Shown here: piece by piece, positions 1-7,285 of the stretch
How the letters are laid out: the number at the start of each line of letters is the position of its first letter
How positions within the stretch are numbered: the first letter of the stretch is position 1
Assembly: GCF_900186535.1 (NCBI RefSeq)
Contig: NZ_FYDE01000005.1
Coordinates: forward strand, 1,898,895-1,962,894
DNA: 64,000 bases
Source of the DNA: Marasmitruncus massiliensis
Lineage (GTDB): Bacteria; Bacillota; Clostridia; Oscillospirales; Ruminococcaceae
Reading direction: 5' to 3'
Notes under the pieces: generated by a model
The model's database searches: none
Told to the model about the DNA's origin: nothing
What the model saw: the letters and a program-made list of their open reading frames with translations, nothing else
Position numbers and translations under genes: made by a program

Positions 1-1719
1 GTCGACCATGAGGGCAAACTGACCGAACTTGCCGGCGAGTTTGCGGGCTTGACGACAGAAGACGCTAATAAGGCGATTGCGAAGAAGCTGGAAGAACTGG
101 GCCGCCTGTTTGCGATTCAGAAAATCATCCACCAGTATCCGCACTGCTGGCGCTGCAAAGACCCGATTATTTTCCGCGCAACCGAGCAGTGGTTCTGTTC
201 GGTTGATGATATTAAAGAGCAGACAATCGACGCGATTAATCAGGTCGAATTTATTCCCCCGTGGGGACAGGGCCGCATGATTAACATGGTGCGTGACCGC
301 AGCGACTGGTGCATTTCCCGCCAGCGTACCTGGGGTGTCCCGATTCCGATTTTCTATTGCAAGTCCTGCGGGAAATACCATGTCGACGAGGCAAGTATTA
401 AAGCAGTGAGCGATCTTTTCCGCGAGAAAGGATCTGATGCGTGGTACACAACGGAGGCCGCCGACATTCTGCCCAAAGGGACAACATGCAAATATTGCGG
501 AGGGACGGAATTTACAAAAGAGTCCGACATTATGGATGTCTGGTTTGATTCCGGGACATCCTATGCGTCGGTGGTCTATGGAAACCCTGATCTGAAATGG
601 CCGGTCGACCTTTATCTGGAAGGGACCGACCAATACCGCGGCTGGTTCCAGTCTTCGCTGCTGACCTCTATTGCATGGAAGGGGAAAGCGCCTTATCAGT
701 CTGTCTGCACCCATGGATGGGTTGTGGACGGGGAAGGCCGTAAACAGTCAAAATCGCTTGGAAACGGGATTGAGCCTTCGGAAATCACAAACCAGTATGG
801 CGCGGATATCCTACGCCTGTGGGTTGCATCTTCCGACTATCATGCCGATATCCGCATTTCCGGCGATATTCTCAAGCAGCTTTCCGAGGTTTACAGAAAG
901 ATCCGCAATACCGCGCGCTATATCCTTGGCAATATCAGTGATTTTGACCCCAACAAAGATCTGGTTCCGCTTGAGCAACTGACAGAACTGGACAAGTGGG
1001 CGCTGGCGAAGTTTAACGACTTGGTCGCGCTGGCGAAGCAGTCGTATGATCGCTATGAGTTCCATATGGTTTATCACGCACTGCATAATTTCTGTACAAT
1101 CGATATGTCCAACTTCTATTTGGATGTCATTAAGGACAGACTATATGTAGAGGCGGCAGATTCTCTGAACCGCCGTGCCGCTCAGACCGCGATCTATCAC
1201 ATTCTGCGTGGCCTTGATATCATCCTTGCCCCAATTCTTTCGTTTACTGCCGAAGAGATTTGGAGCTTCATGCCTGCTGACGTAAACTATGACGGGGATT
1301 CTGTCATGTTTAATGAGATGCCGAAGGTGATGGAGAATCTTGTGGATGAAGCGTTTATGAATAAGTGGGATCGGATTCATGCGGTGCGCGACGATGTGCT
1401 GAAAGCGCTTGAAGAAGCAAGAAATGCGAAAGTCATTGGAAAATCTCTTGAGGCGCAGGTAACGCTTCACTGTGATGAGGAACTGTATGCGTTTCTGTCC
1501 GAGGTGGAGAAAGAACTGGAGCCTGTCTTCATTGTATCCCAGGTGCATCTCACAAAGGAGGGCGCGGGACAGTTTAACGGCAGCTGCGCCGGATTAAGTA
1601 TTGATGTGGCGAAAGCGAACGGCCACCATTGCCCGCGTTGCTGGGTCTACAGCGATACGGTGGGCAAAAACGAAAAACATCCTGATTTGTGCGCACGCTG
1701 TGCGGAAATTATCGGGTAA
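1..1719 (+). CDS. ileS: Isoleucyl-tRNA synthetase, C-terminal part (5' end outside window)
   Basis: The frame is open from base 1, so the gene enters from the left and its start is not in the window; 572 codons are visible of a protein normally around 920-1050 residues. It charges tRNA-Ile with isoleucine in the cytosol. Seen: the class I catalytic loop KQSKSLGN (KMSKS variant) near visible residue 250, the SRQRTWGVPIP block upstream of it, an anticodon-binding helical domain, and a C-terminal zinc finger with CPRC and CARC pairs. The TTG at 49 is internal and should not be taken as a start. lspA and rluD follow on the same strand, a common Firmicute order. Confidence 0.95.
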   Translation, partial: VDHEGKLTELAGEFAGLTTEDANKAIAKKLEELGRLFAIQKIIHQYPHCWRCKDPIIFRATEQWFCSVDDIKEQTIDAINQVEFIPPWGQGRMINMVRDRSDWCISRQRTWGVPIPIFYCKSCGKYHVDEASIKAVSDLFREKGSDAWYTTEAADILPKGTTCKYCGGTEFTKESDIMDVWFDSGTSYASVVYGNPDLKWPVDLYLEGTDQYRGWFQSSLLTSIAWKGKAPYQSVCTHGWVVDGEGRKQSKSLGNGIEPSEITNQYGADILRLWVASSDYHADIRISGDILKQLSEVYRKIRNTARYILGNISDFDPNKDLVPLEQLTELDKWALAKFNDLVALAKQSYDRYEFHMVYHALHNFCTIDMSNFYLDVIKDRLYVEAADSLNRRAAQTAIYHILRGLDIILAPILSFTAEEIWSFMPADVNYDGDSVMFNEMPKVMENLVDEAFMNKWDRIHAVRDDVLKALEEARNAKVIGKSLEAQVTLHCDEELYAFLSEVEKELEPVFIVSQVHLTKEGAGQFNGSCAGLSIDVAKANGHHCPRCWVYSDTVGKNEKHPDLCARCAEIIG

Positions 1720-1730
1720 AAAATTCATAA

Positions 1731-1764
1731 CTGCGGCGCTTAAAGGCTCCTTTAAGCGCCGCAG
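1731..1764 (+). terminator. Perfect 15-bp hairpin after ileS
   Basis: The arms CTGCGGCGCTTAAAG and CTTTAAGCGCCGCAG flank a 4-nt loop just after the ileS stop. The sequence after it is AT-rich but has no clean T-run. It may be a weak terminator or an RNA processing/stability hairpin between ileS and lspA. Confidence 0.5.
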
Positions 1765-1801
1765 ATTATATCAGCAGAAATGGAATGATGATGTTGTGTC
1801 A

Positions 1802-2299
1802 ATGGCACTTTTAATATTGATGATGTCCGGAGTTTTGGTGGTAATCGATCAGCTTTTGAAAATCTGGATGCTGGACCATCTGGCGGGGTCTCCGTCTATT
1901 ATGATTATCCCGGGGCTTCTGCAATTAACCTATGTTGAGAACCGTGGGGCCGCTTTCGGAATTTTTCAGGGCAAAGTCGGCATCCTTTCGGTTCTGACCC
2001 TGGCGGTCATTATAACTGCTATTATATTGCTGCTGATGGGCAAATTTAAGCCTAAAATGGTGCTATGGAGTGTCGGCCTGATTATTGCGGGGGGGACAGG
2101 AAATTTAATTGACCGCATGTTCAGGACGTTTGTAGTAGATTATCTGGATATTTCTCCCTGGTTTAATTTTCCTGTTTTTAATTTCGCGGATTGCTGTGTT
2201 GTCATTGGTACCTCGCTTTTATTGATTTACTTACTGTTTTTTGAAGGAAAAGAGTCAAAAAAACTTCCCGAACAGGCGGACGGTGAAGAAGTTGGATAA
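1802..2299 (+). CDS. lspA: Lipoprotein signal peptidase (signal peptidase II)
   Basis: Membrane aspartic protease that removes signal peptides from prolipoproteins. The 165-residue protein has four hydrophobic segments and the family motifs ENRGAAFGIF, GGTGNLIDR and FNFADCCVVIG; the Asp of the last and the Asp in FVVDYLD are the expected catalytic pair. The frame runs open far upstream into ileS, but the length of LspA and the hydrophobic start MALLIL favour the ATG at 1802; a GTG at 1796 is the alternative. No strong ribosome-binding site is seen. The 3' end overlaps rluD by 17 bp. Confidence 0.9.
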   Translation: MALLILMMSGVLVVIDQLLKIWMLDHLAGSPSIMIIPGLLQLTYVENRGAAFGIFQGKVGILSVLTLAVIITAIILLLMGKFKPKMVLWSVGLIIAGGTGNLIDRMFRTFVVDYLDISPWFNFPVFNFADCCVVIGTSLLLIYLLFFEGKESKKLPEQADGEEVG

Positions 2300-3206
2300 A
2301 CAGATCTATGATGTGGAAGAAGAGGACGCGGGGACACGGGTTGACAAATGGCTGGCTGATAATGTGGAATTCCTGACCCGTTCTGCGATTCAAAAGCTGT
2401 GTGAAAGCGGTTGTGTAACGTTAAATGACAAGATTCTGCCTAAGAACTATAAGCTTCAGGGCGGGGAAAGTCTTCTGCTCACTTTGCCGGACGCAAAGCC
2501 GCTTGATGTGGAGCCACAGAATATTCCCCTGGAAATCGTGTATGAAGATGATGATTTGCTGGTTGTGAACAAGCCAAAAGGGATGGTTGTTCATCCCGCT
2601 CCCGGAAATTATGATAAGACGCTTGTCAATGCGCTGCTCTATCATTGCCGGGGCAGTCTTTCCGGAATTAACGGAGTTCTCCGGCCCGGTATTGTCCACA
2701 GAATTGATAAGGATACCAGCGGCCTTTTAATTGTTGCGAAAAATGATTATGCGCACAATCTGCTCACCGAACAGATAAAGGCGCATAGCTTTACACGGGT
2801 CTATAATGCCGTGGTTTACGGCGGATTTTCCGAAGAAGAGGGCACTATTGACCTGCCCATCGGCCGTTGTCCCACAGACCGCAAAAAGATGTGTGTAATT
2901 TATCAGAATTCCCGTAACGCAGTCACGCATTACCGGGTGCTGGAACGGTTGGGTGCATTTACGAATTTGGAGTTGCGGCTGGAAACGGGCAGGACACATC
3001 AAATTCGAGTTCATATGGCTTACAAGGGGCATCCGGTAGCCGGGGACCCGGTATATGGACCTAAAAATGTGATTACCAGGCTCCACGGGCAATGCCTCCA
3101 TGCACGGCTGATCGGCTTTATTCATCCCCGAACCAATCAATATATGGAATTTTTCAGTGAACTGCCTGCATATTATATGTCTTTCCTGAAAAGTATTTCA
3201 CAGTGA
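2283..3206 (+). CDS. rluD: Large-subunit pseudouridine synthase, RluD type
   Basis: Converts uridines of 23S rRNA helix 69 to pseudouridine (family knowledge; RluA/RluC/RluD cannot be separated with certainty here). Seen: an N-terminal S4-like RNA-binding segment (about residues 15-75) and a pseudouridine synthase domain with the catalytic HRIDKDTSGLL motif near residue 137, then the RTHQIRVH motif. The GTG at 2283, inside the end of lspA, gives 307 residues beginning MKKLDKQIYDV; an earlier in-frame start at 2241 would add 14 unlikely residues. Translational coupling with lspA is likely. Confidence 0.85.
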   Translation: MKKLDKQIYDVEEEDAGTRVDKWLADNVEFLTRSAIQKLCESGCVTLNDKILPKNYKLQGGESLLLTLPDAKPLDVEPQNIPLEIVYEDDDLLVVNKPKGMVVHPAPGNYDKTLVNALLYHCRGSLSGINGVLRPGIVHRIDKDTSGLLIVAKNDYAHNLLTEQIKAHSFTRVYNAVVYGGFSEEEGTIDLPIGRCPTDRKKMCVIYQNSRNAVTHYRVLERLGAFTNLELRLETGRTHQIRVHMAYKGHPVAGDPVYGPKNVITRLHGQCLHARLIGFIHPRTNQYMEFFSELPAYYMSFLKSISQ

Positions 3207-3253
3207 ATCCTTGTAAAGCATATTTCTTTACAGATATTTGCGGGTAAAGTTGC

Positions 3254-3284
3254 TGCATAAAATCCCGGCTTTTTTGCATAGACT
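3254..3284 (+). promoter_or_regulatory. Possible sporulation (sigma-G/F-like) promoter before the split amidase gene
   Basis: TGCATA and CATAGACT are separated by 17 bp, resembling the forespore sigma-G/F pattern, and lie 22 bp before the ATG at 3306. B. subtilis cwlD is sporulation-controlled (established knowledge). This is an eye match only and may be chance. Confidence 0.3.
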
Positions 3285-3305
3285 GGAAAGCGGAGGGATG
3301 TGCGA

Positions 3306-3569
3306 ATGAGAAAACGGCTTTTTGCAGCGGCAGCGCTGTGTCTTTGCGGAATAGCAATTTATTTTGCAGTATATTCGATCGGCGCAATTACTGCCAACGC
3401 GCCATATGAGCGGTTGGAAAGTCTCCCTACAATTGTGATTGATGCAGGGCATGCGGAATCAGTTAATGCAAAAAAATGTAGTTGGCCTGGAAATTCCGAT
3501 AAAATCTATAAAATTACTGGGAAGATTGAATTGACAGGCCGTAAAATTGCTGTTATACTATTTATGTAA
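3306..3569 (+). CDS. cwlD: CwlD-like N-acetylmuramoyl-L-alanine amidase, 5' segment (interrupted by an element)
   Basis: Genuine amidase coding sequence runs from the ATG at 3306 (ribosome-binding site GGAGGG at 3292) to the core CAGGGCATG at 3445-3453; after that the frame reads into the inserted element and stops at 3569. The true part encodes an N-terminal membrane anchor (about residues 4-28) and the start of the Amidase_3 domain, TIVIDAGH, which carries the first zinc-ligand His. The rest of the enzyme lies at 7316-7929. Joined at the shared core the two parts give an in-frame 250-residue protein, close to the length of B. subtilis CwlD, which acts in making muramic-delta-lactam in the spore cortex. 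As it stands this fragment cannot be active. Confidence 0.75.
   Translation: MRKRLFAAAALCLCGIAIYFAVYSIGAITANAPYERLESLPTIVIDAGHAESVNAKKCSWPGNSDKIYKITGKIELTGRKIAVILFM
3445..3453 (+). repeat. Left recombination core of the cwlD element
   Basis: CAGGGCATG, identical to 7316-7324. It falls in the codons for the amidase motif DAGH. It is followed by element sequence instead of the expected Gly-Gly codons. Confidence 0.75.
3531..3559 (+). promoter_or_regulatory. Vegetative-type promoter for tcdA inside the element
   Basis: TTGACA and TATACT with exactly 17 bp between them. A transcript would start near 3566 and carry a leader of about 158 nt before tcdA. Confidence 0.65.
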
Positions 3570-3608
3570 TTTTAAGATTGTCCTAATGAATGTTTTAAGA
3601 TGCATCAT

Positions 3609-3658
3609 ACGAGACACAGAATCGTATCTCGTCTTCTGGTAAGGAAGGCGAGTTTTTT
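3609..3658 (+). terminator. Leader terminator with a competing hairpin (possible attenuator)
   Basis: CTCGTCTTC (3628-3636) pairs with GAAGGCGAG (3644-3652) and is followed by six Ts: a rho-independent terminator between the promoter and tcdA. ACGAG at 3609-3613 can instead pair with CTCGT at 3628-3632, opening the terminator stem. This mutually exclusive layout is typical of attenuated leaders. No known riboswitch class was recognised. Confidence 0.5.
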
Positions 3659-3723
3659 ATTGCAGAATTTATTATTTACTTTATGAACAGATTCGCTGAT
3701 GATGTAAAGAAAGGAACTATAAA

Positions 3724-4512
3724 ATGTTAAATCAGTTTTCTAGGACAGAACTTTTGCTTGGAAAAGAAGCCATGGAAAAGCTGAACAACAGCAGGGTGGC
3801 TGTATTTGGAATCGGCGGCGTCGGCGGGTTTACAGTTGAAGCACTGGTACGCAGCGGAGTCGGAATTTTTGATTTATTTGATGATGATAAAATTTGTTTG
3901 ACCAATCTGAACCGGCAGATTATTGCAGTTCGAAAAACAGTAGGACAGTATAAGGTAGATGTCATGAAAGAACGTATTCTTGACATTAATCCAAACGCGA
4001 CTGTCTATACACATAAAACTTTTTATTCCCCCGAGGTTTCCGCAGATTATGATTTTTCCAAATATTCTTATATCGTTGACGCAGTCGACACCGTAACTGC
4101 GAAACTGGAGTTGGTCGAGCAGGCCAGAAAGGCGAATGTGCCGATTATCAGCTCGATGGGTGCGGGAAATAAACTTGACCCCACTGCCTTTGAGGTGGCT
4201 GATATTTATCAGACATCGGTATGCCCGCTCGCAAGGGTCATGCGCCGTGAATTGAAAAAGCGGGGAATCGACAAGCTGAAAGTTGTTTATTCTAAAGAAC
4301 AGCCTCTGACGCCGATTGACGATATGGCAATTAGCTGCCGGGCCCATTGCATCTGCCCGCCTGGAACAGCCAGGAAGTGCACGCAGAGAAGGCAGGTCCC
4401 GGGCAGTACTGCATTCGTGCCGTCGGTTGCCGGATTGATTATTGCGGGCGAAGTCATCAAAGATCTTTCGGGTACGATTCATTCAGCAGGCAGGGATGCC
4501 TGTGTGCAATAA
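3724..4512 (+). CDS. tcdA: tRNA threonylcarbamoyladenosine dehydratase (E1-like, ThiF/TcdA family)
   Basis: E1-like ATP-dependent enzyme that cyclises t6A37 in tRNA to ct6A (family knowledge). The 262-residue protein has the nucleotide-binding GIGGVGGFTVEALVRSG near residue 28, the adenylation motif DDDKICLTNLNRQI, and a Cys-containing C-terminal region ending FVPSVAGLIIAGEVI as in TcdA. It is intact and follows AAGGAAC; the ttcA-like gene starts 12 bp after it. It is cargo of the element that splits the amidase gene. A general ThiF/MoeB-type sulfur-carrier E1 is the alternative, but the SMGAGNKLDP block favours TcdA. Confidence 0.85.
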   Translation: MLNQFSRTELLLGKEAMEKLNNSRVAVFGIGGVGGFTVEALVRSGVGIFDLFDDDKICLTNLNRQIIAVRKTVGQYKVDVMKERILDINPNATVYTHKTFYSPEVSADYDFSKYSYIVDAVDTVTAKLELVEQARKANVPIISSMGAGNKLDPTAFEVADIYQTSVCPLARVMRRELKKRGIDKLKVVYSKEQPLTPIDDMAISCRAHCICPPGTARKCTQRRQVPGSTAFVPSVAGLIIAGEVIKDLSGTIHSAGRDACVQ

Positions 4513-4524
4513 GGAGTCTATCAT

Positions 4525-5409
4525 ATGAGCCGTGAGTTAGAGAAATGTCAGTTGATTGAAAGAAGCATCATCAAAAGATTTCGCAAGGAGATCTGGAACC
4601 CTTTTATCGAGGGGGTTAAACGTTACCAACTGATTCAGGCGGGCGACCGGATTGCTGTCTGTATGTCCGGCGGTAAGGATTCCATGCTCTTGGCAAAATT
4701 AATGCAGCAGCTTCAAAAGCACAGCGAAGTGCCGTTTGAATTGGAATTTCTTGTGATGGACCCGGGTTATGCGGAAATAAACCGGCAGAAGATTATAGAC
4801 AATGCCGCGCTGATGCAGATTCCGATTAAGATTTTTGATTCTAAAATCTATGATATTGTTACCGGTATTGAGCAAAATCCCTGCTATCTTTGCGCCAGAA
4901 TGCGAAGAGGGCATTTATACAAATATGCGCAGGAACTGGGCTGCAATAAAATAGCGCTGGGACACCATTTTACGGATGTTGTGGTGACGACCCTTATGGG
5001 GATGCTTTATGGGGCGCAGATTCAGGCTATGATGCCGAAGCTGCACAGCACAAATTTTCCGGGAATGGAATTGATACGTCCATTATATTGCGTGCACGAG
5101 GAACAGATTATCGCGTGGAAAAATTATAACTGCCTGGAATTCATTCAATGTGCATGCCGCTTTACGGAAAACTGCCCGGTAAATGAAAATGAAGCCGGTC
5201 AGTCGAAACGGAAGGAAGTAAAACTGCTGTTAAAGCAGCTGAAAGTCGGAAATCCTCAGGTGGAAAAACATATCTTTCAAAGTATTCACTCCGTAAAATT
5301 GGATACCTTGATCGGATATAAAAAAGATGGTGTCGAGCATTGTTTTTTGGATGAGTATGATAAGAACAGTCAGCTTCCGGAAATAAAGGAGGAAGACTCG
5401 ATTCTATAA
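4525..5409 (+). CDS. TtcA-family PP-loop ATPase, tRNA 2-thiolation-like
   Basis: A 294-residue member of the TtcA/TtuA family, which uses ATP and an iron-sulfur cluster to thiolate a tRNA base (C32 in TtcA). Seen: the PP-loop SGGKDS near residue 50, the cluster-type pair CYLCARMRRG near residue 121 and a further Cys-rich region CACRFTENC near residue 210. The start has AAGGAG at good spacing. Co-transcription with tcdA makes a two-gene tRNA-modification cassette. The exact tRNA target cannot be told from sequence, so ttcA is not given as a firm symbol. Confidence 0.8.
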   Translation: MSRELEKCQLIERSIIKRFRKEIWNPFIEGVKRYQLIQAGDRIAVCMSGGKDSMLLAKLMQQLQKHSEVPFELEFLVMDPGYAEINRQKIIDNAALMQIPIKIFDSKIYDIVTGIEQNPCYLCARMRRGHLYKYAQELGCNKIALGHHFTDVVVTTLMGMLYGAQIQAMMPKLHSTNFPGMELIRPLYCVHEEQIIAWKNYNCLEFIQCACRFTENCPVNENEAGQSKRKEVKLLLKQLKVGNPQVEKHIFQSIHSVKLDTLIGYKKDGVEHCFLDEYDKNSQLPEIKEEDSIL

Positions 5410-5431
5410 TTCTTGGATTGGTTACTTATAT

Positions 5432-5484
5432 CAACTGGGTCTCTCGTTCCAGCCGGAGCAGGAGACCCGGTTGATTCTGTTTTA
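5432..5484 (+). terminator. Hairpin after the ttcA-like gene
   Basis: A 12-bp stem (5432-5443 with 5462-5473, one G-T wobble) and an 18-nt loop, followed by ATTCTGTTTT. It separates the tRNA-modification cassette from the recombinase unit. Confidence 0.55.
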
Positions 5485-5486
5485 AA

Positions 5487-5517
5487 GTCATATGCGAAGC
5501 CTTATTCGTCATAAACT
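5487..5517 (+). promoter_or_regulatory. Sigma-E-like promoter before the recombinase unit
   Basis: GTCATATG, 15 bp, then CATAAACT. The B. subtilis mother-cell sigma-E consensus is approximately GTCATATT-(13-15)-CATACANT, so the -35 matches at 7 of 8 positions and the -10 is close. It lies 29 bp before the 45-residue ORF. A short palindrome AAACTGAT/ATCAGTTT overlaps its 3' edge. The match is by eye; the context (an element splitting a sporulation gene) makes it worth recording. Confidence 0.4.
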
Positions 5518-5546
5518 GATATAAAATCAGTTTATGGGGTGATTGC

Positions 5547-5684
5547 ATGTATCAGATGACAGTAAAAAATACAATTTCTGAATCAAGCAAGGAAGAACTG
5601 GAACGGCAGGTAAACCAAAAGTTCTCAAATATCCTGCTTGCCCAAAGCCAAAAGACTACCCAACAGCTGCCAAATGATATATAA
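5547..5684 (+). CDS. 45-residue ORF upstream of the serine recombinase
   Basis: A short polar protein (MYQMTVKNTISESSKEEL...), predicted largely helical. ATG at 5547, preceded by GGGG at 5536-5539. Only 17 bp separate it from the recombinase start, so the two are likely one transcript. I do not recognise the family. Its size and position suit a recombination directionality factor that would switch the recombinase to excision, but that is inference only. Confidence 0.55.
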   Translation: MYQMTVKNTISESSKEELERQVNQKFSNILLAQSQKTTQQLPNDI

Positions 5685-5701
5685 TAAATGAGGACTTTTT
5701 T

Positions 5702-7285
5702 ATGAAGAGAGTCGCTGTTTATTGCAGACTGTCGGAGGAAGACCGGGACAAAAAAGAAGAGTATGATGAAAGCGAAAGTATTCAGAACCAGAAGTCCATG
5801 CTGATACACTACTGTATGGAAAAAGGGTGGCAGGTGTACAAAGTCTATTGTGATGAGGACTATTCCGGGGCTGACCGAAACCGGCCCGAATGGATGGAAA
5901 TGATTCGGGACTGCGAAGAAGGAAAAATAGATATCGTTCTGTGCAAAACACAGTCTCGTTTCAGCCGTGATATGGAAATGATTGAGCGATACATTCATGG
6001 AAAGTTTCTCGAGTGGAATGTTCGTTTTATCAGCATTGTGGATCATGCGGACACGGAGGTGGCAGGGAACAAAAAAGCGCGGCAGATCAATGGGCTCATC
6101 AATGAATGGTATCTGGAGGACCTGTCCGATAATATTCGCAGAACGCTGACCCACAAAAAGAAAAACGGGCAATGGACAGGATCTTTCGCCCCTTATGGAT
6201 ATCAGATTGATCCCGACGATAAAAACCGGCTGATTGTAGATTCTGTGGCCAGCGAAGTGGTAAAAGATATTTTTAGGATGTTTGCCGGAGGGATGGGATA
6301 CATAGCGATCGCAGAGCAACTGAATGCCCGCGGTATTCTGAACCCTACGCTTTATAAAAGGGCGCTCGGAAGCTGCTTCCGGACCAATGAGTCCCGTATC
6401 ACTTCAGAGCTTTGGACAGACAGCACCATTTTTTATATTCTTCACCAGGAAATCTATACCGGAACTTTAGTGCAGGGAAAAACGCATAAACTAAATTATA
6501 AAGATCACAGAAGAGTACCGGTCCCAAAGGAAAACTGGATTCGGTGCCCGGGAACGCATGAGCCGATTATTGACGAGAGTCTTTGGACTGCTGTGCATGT
6601 AAGGCAGAAGGAAAAGACGCGCTGCTCTTTTTCCAATGCGGCAGGCGCAGGGACCAGACATATTTTCAGTAATAAGGTTTATTGCGCTGAATGTGGCAAC
6701 CGAATGTATAAAACAAGCAGCCGGGGGGCAAATGGACGCTATAGCTATTTAAAATGCCGTACTGCCAAATCATCTGCAAAAGCCTGCGAAAATTCGAAAT
6801 TCGTTCGTCTGGATGTTCTGCAGGAAGTTGTTTTGGATGAAATCAATCAATTGATTGAGACTTATTTCAATCCAAATCTGATTCAAATGCCCTCTCAAAA
6901 GCAGCTGCTTTCCAAAGAGACTGCCTTGCGGCTGGAAAGTGAAAGCCTTGAAAAAGAACTCGCCGCACAGAAAAAGTTTTCTGCCAGGCTCTATATGGAT
7001 CATATCAACGGCAAAATGAGCGAGGAACAGTTTGCTGTTTTGAATGATGAATGGCTGTCCCGATACAGCCAACTCATAAATCGTCAAAAAGCAGTTGAAA
7101 AAGAGCTGTCATCCTTGCAGGCTGTTGCTCAAAAGACACCGACCGATCGAAATGAGCTTTCCCACTTTCAAAAATTTGGTCAGTTAACGCATGAACTGGT
7201 AAATGAGTTTATCCAATCTATATGGATTGGTAAAATTCAGGAAAACGGTACTCGCGAAATAGAAATCAGATGGAATTTTGAGTGA
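5702..7285 (+). CDS. Large serine recombinase (site-specific integrase/excisionase)
   Basis: A 527-residue recombinase. The N-terminal resolvase domain (about 1-150) has the nucleophile in YCRLSEED (Ser10) and the conserved arginines of KTQSRFSRD. A Recombinase domain (about 160-280) follows, then a zinc ribbon (CAEC near residue 325 with later Cys of CRTAKSSAKAC) and a long coiled coil (about 400-480), which in this class controls synapsis direction. The layout matches SpoIVCA/TnpX-type enzymes that integrate and excise elements between short core sequences. The gene ends 30 bp before the right core. It most likely cuts at the CAGGGCATG cores flanking this element. Confidence 0.9.
   Translation: MKRVAVYCRLSEEDRDKKEEYDESESIQNQKSMLIHYCMEKGWQVYKVYCDEDYSGADRNRPEWMEMIRDCEEGKIDIVLCKTQSRFSRDMEMIERYIHGKFLEWNVRFISIVDHADTEVAGNKKARQINGLINEWYLEDLSDNIRRTLTHKKKNGQWTGSFAPYGYQIDPDDKNRLIVDSVASEVVKDIFRMFAGGMGYIAIAEQLNARGILNPTLYKRALGSCFRTNESRITSELWTDSTIFYILHQEIYTGTLVQGKTHKLNYKDHRRVPVPKENWIRCPGTHEPIIDESLWTAVHVRQKEKTRCSFSNAAGAGTRHIFSNKVYCAECGNRMYKTSSRGANGRYSYLKCRTAKSSAKACENSKFVRLDVLQEVVLDEINQLIETYFNPNLIQMPSQKQLLSKETALRLESESLEKELAAQKKFSARLYMDHINGKMSEEQFAVLNDEWLSRYSQLINRQKAVEKELSSLQAVAQKTPTDRNELSHFQKFGQLTHELVNEFIQSIWIGKIQENGTREIEIRWNFE

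Noticed and set aside
1601-1801. N-terminal extension of lspA
   Set aside because: It would run through the end of ileS and a hairpin and makes the protein far longer than LspA.
3570-3723. preQ1 or SAM riboswitch before tcdA
   Set aside because: The conserved blocks of those classes are not visible; only a terminator and competing pairing can be supported.
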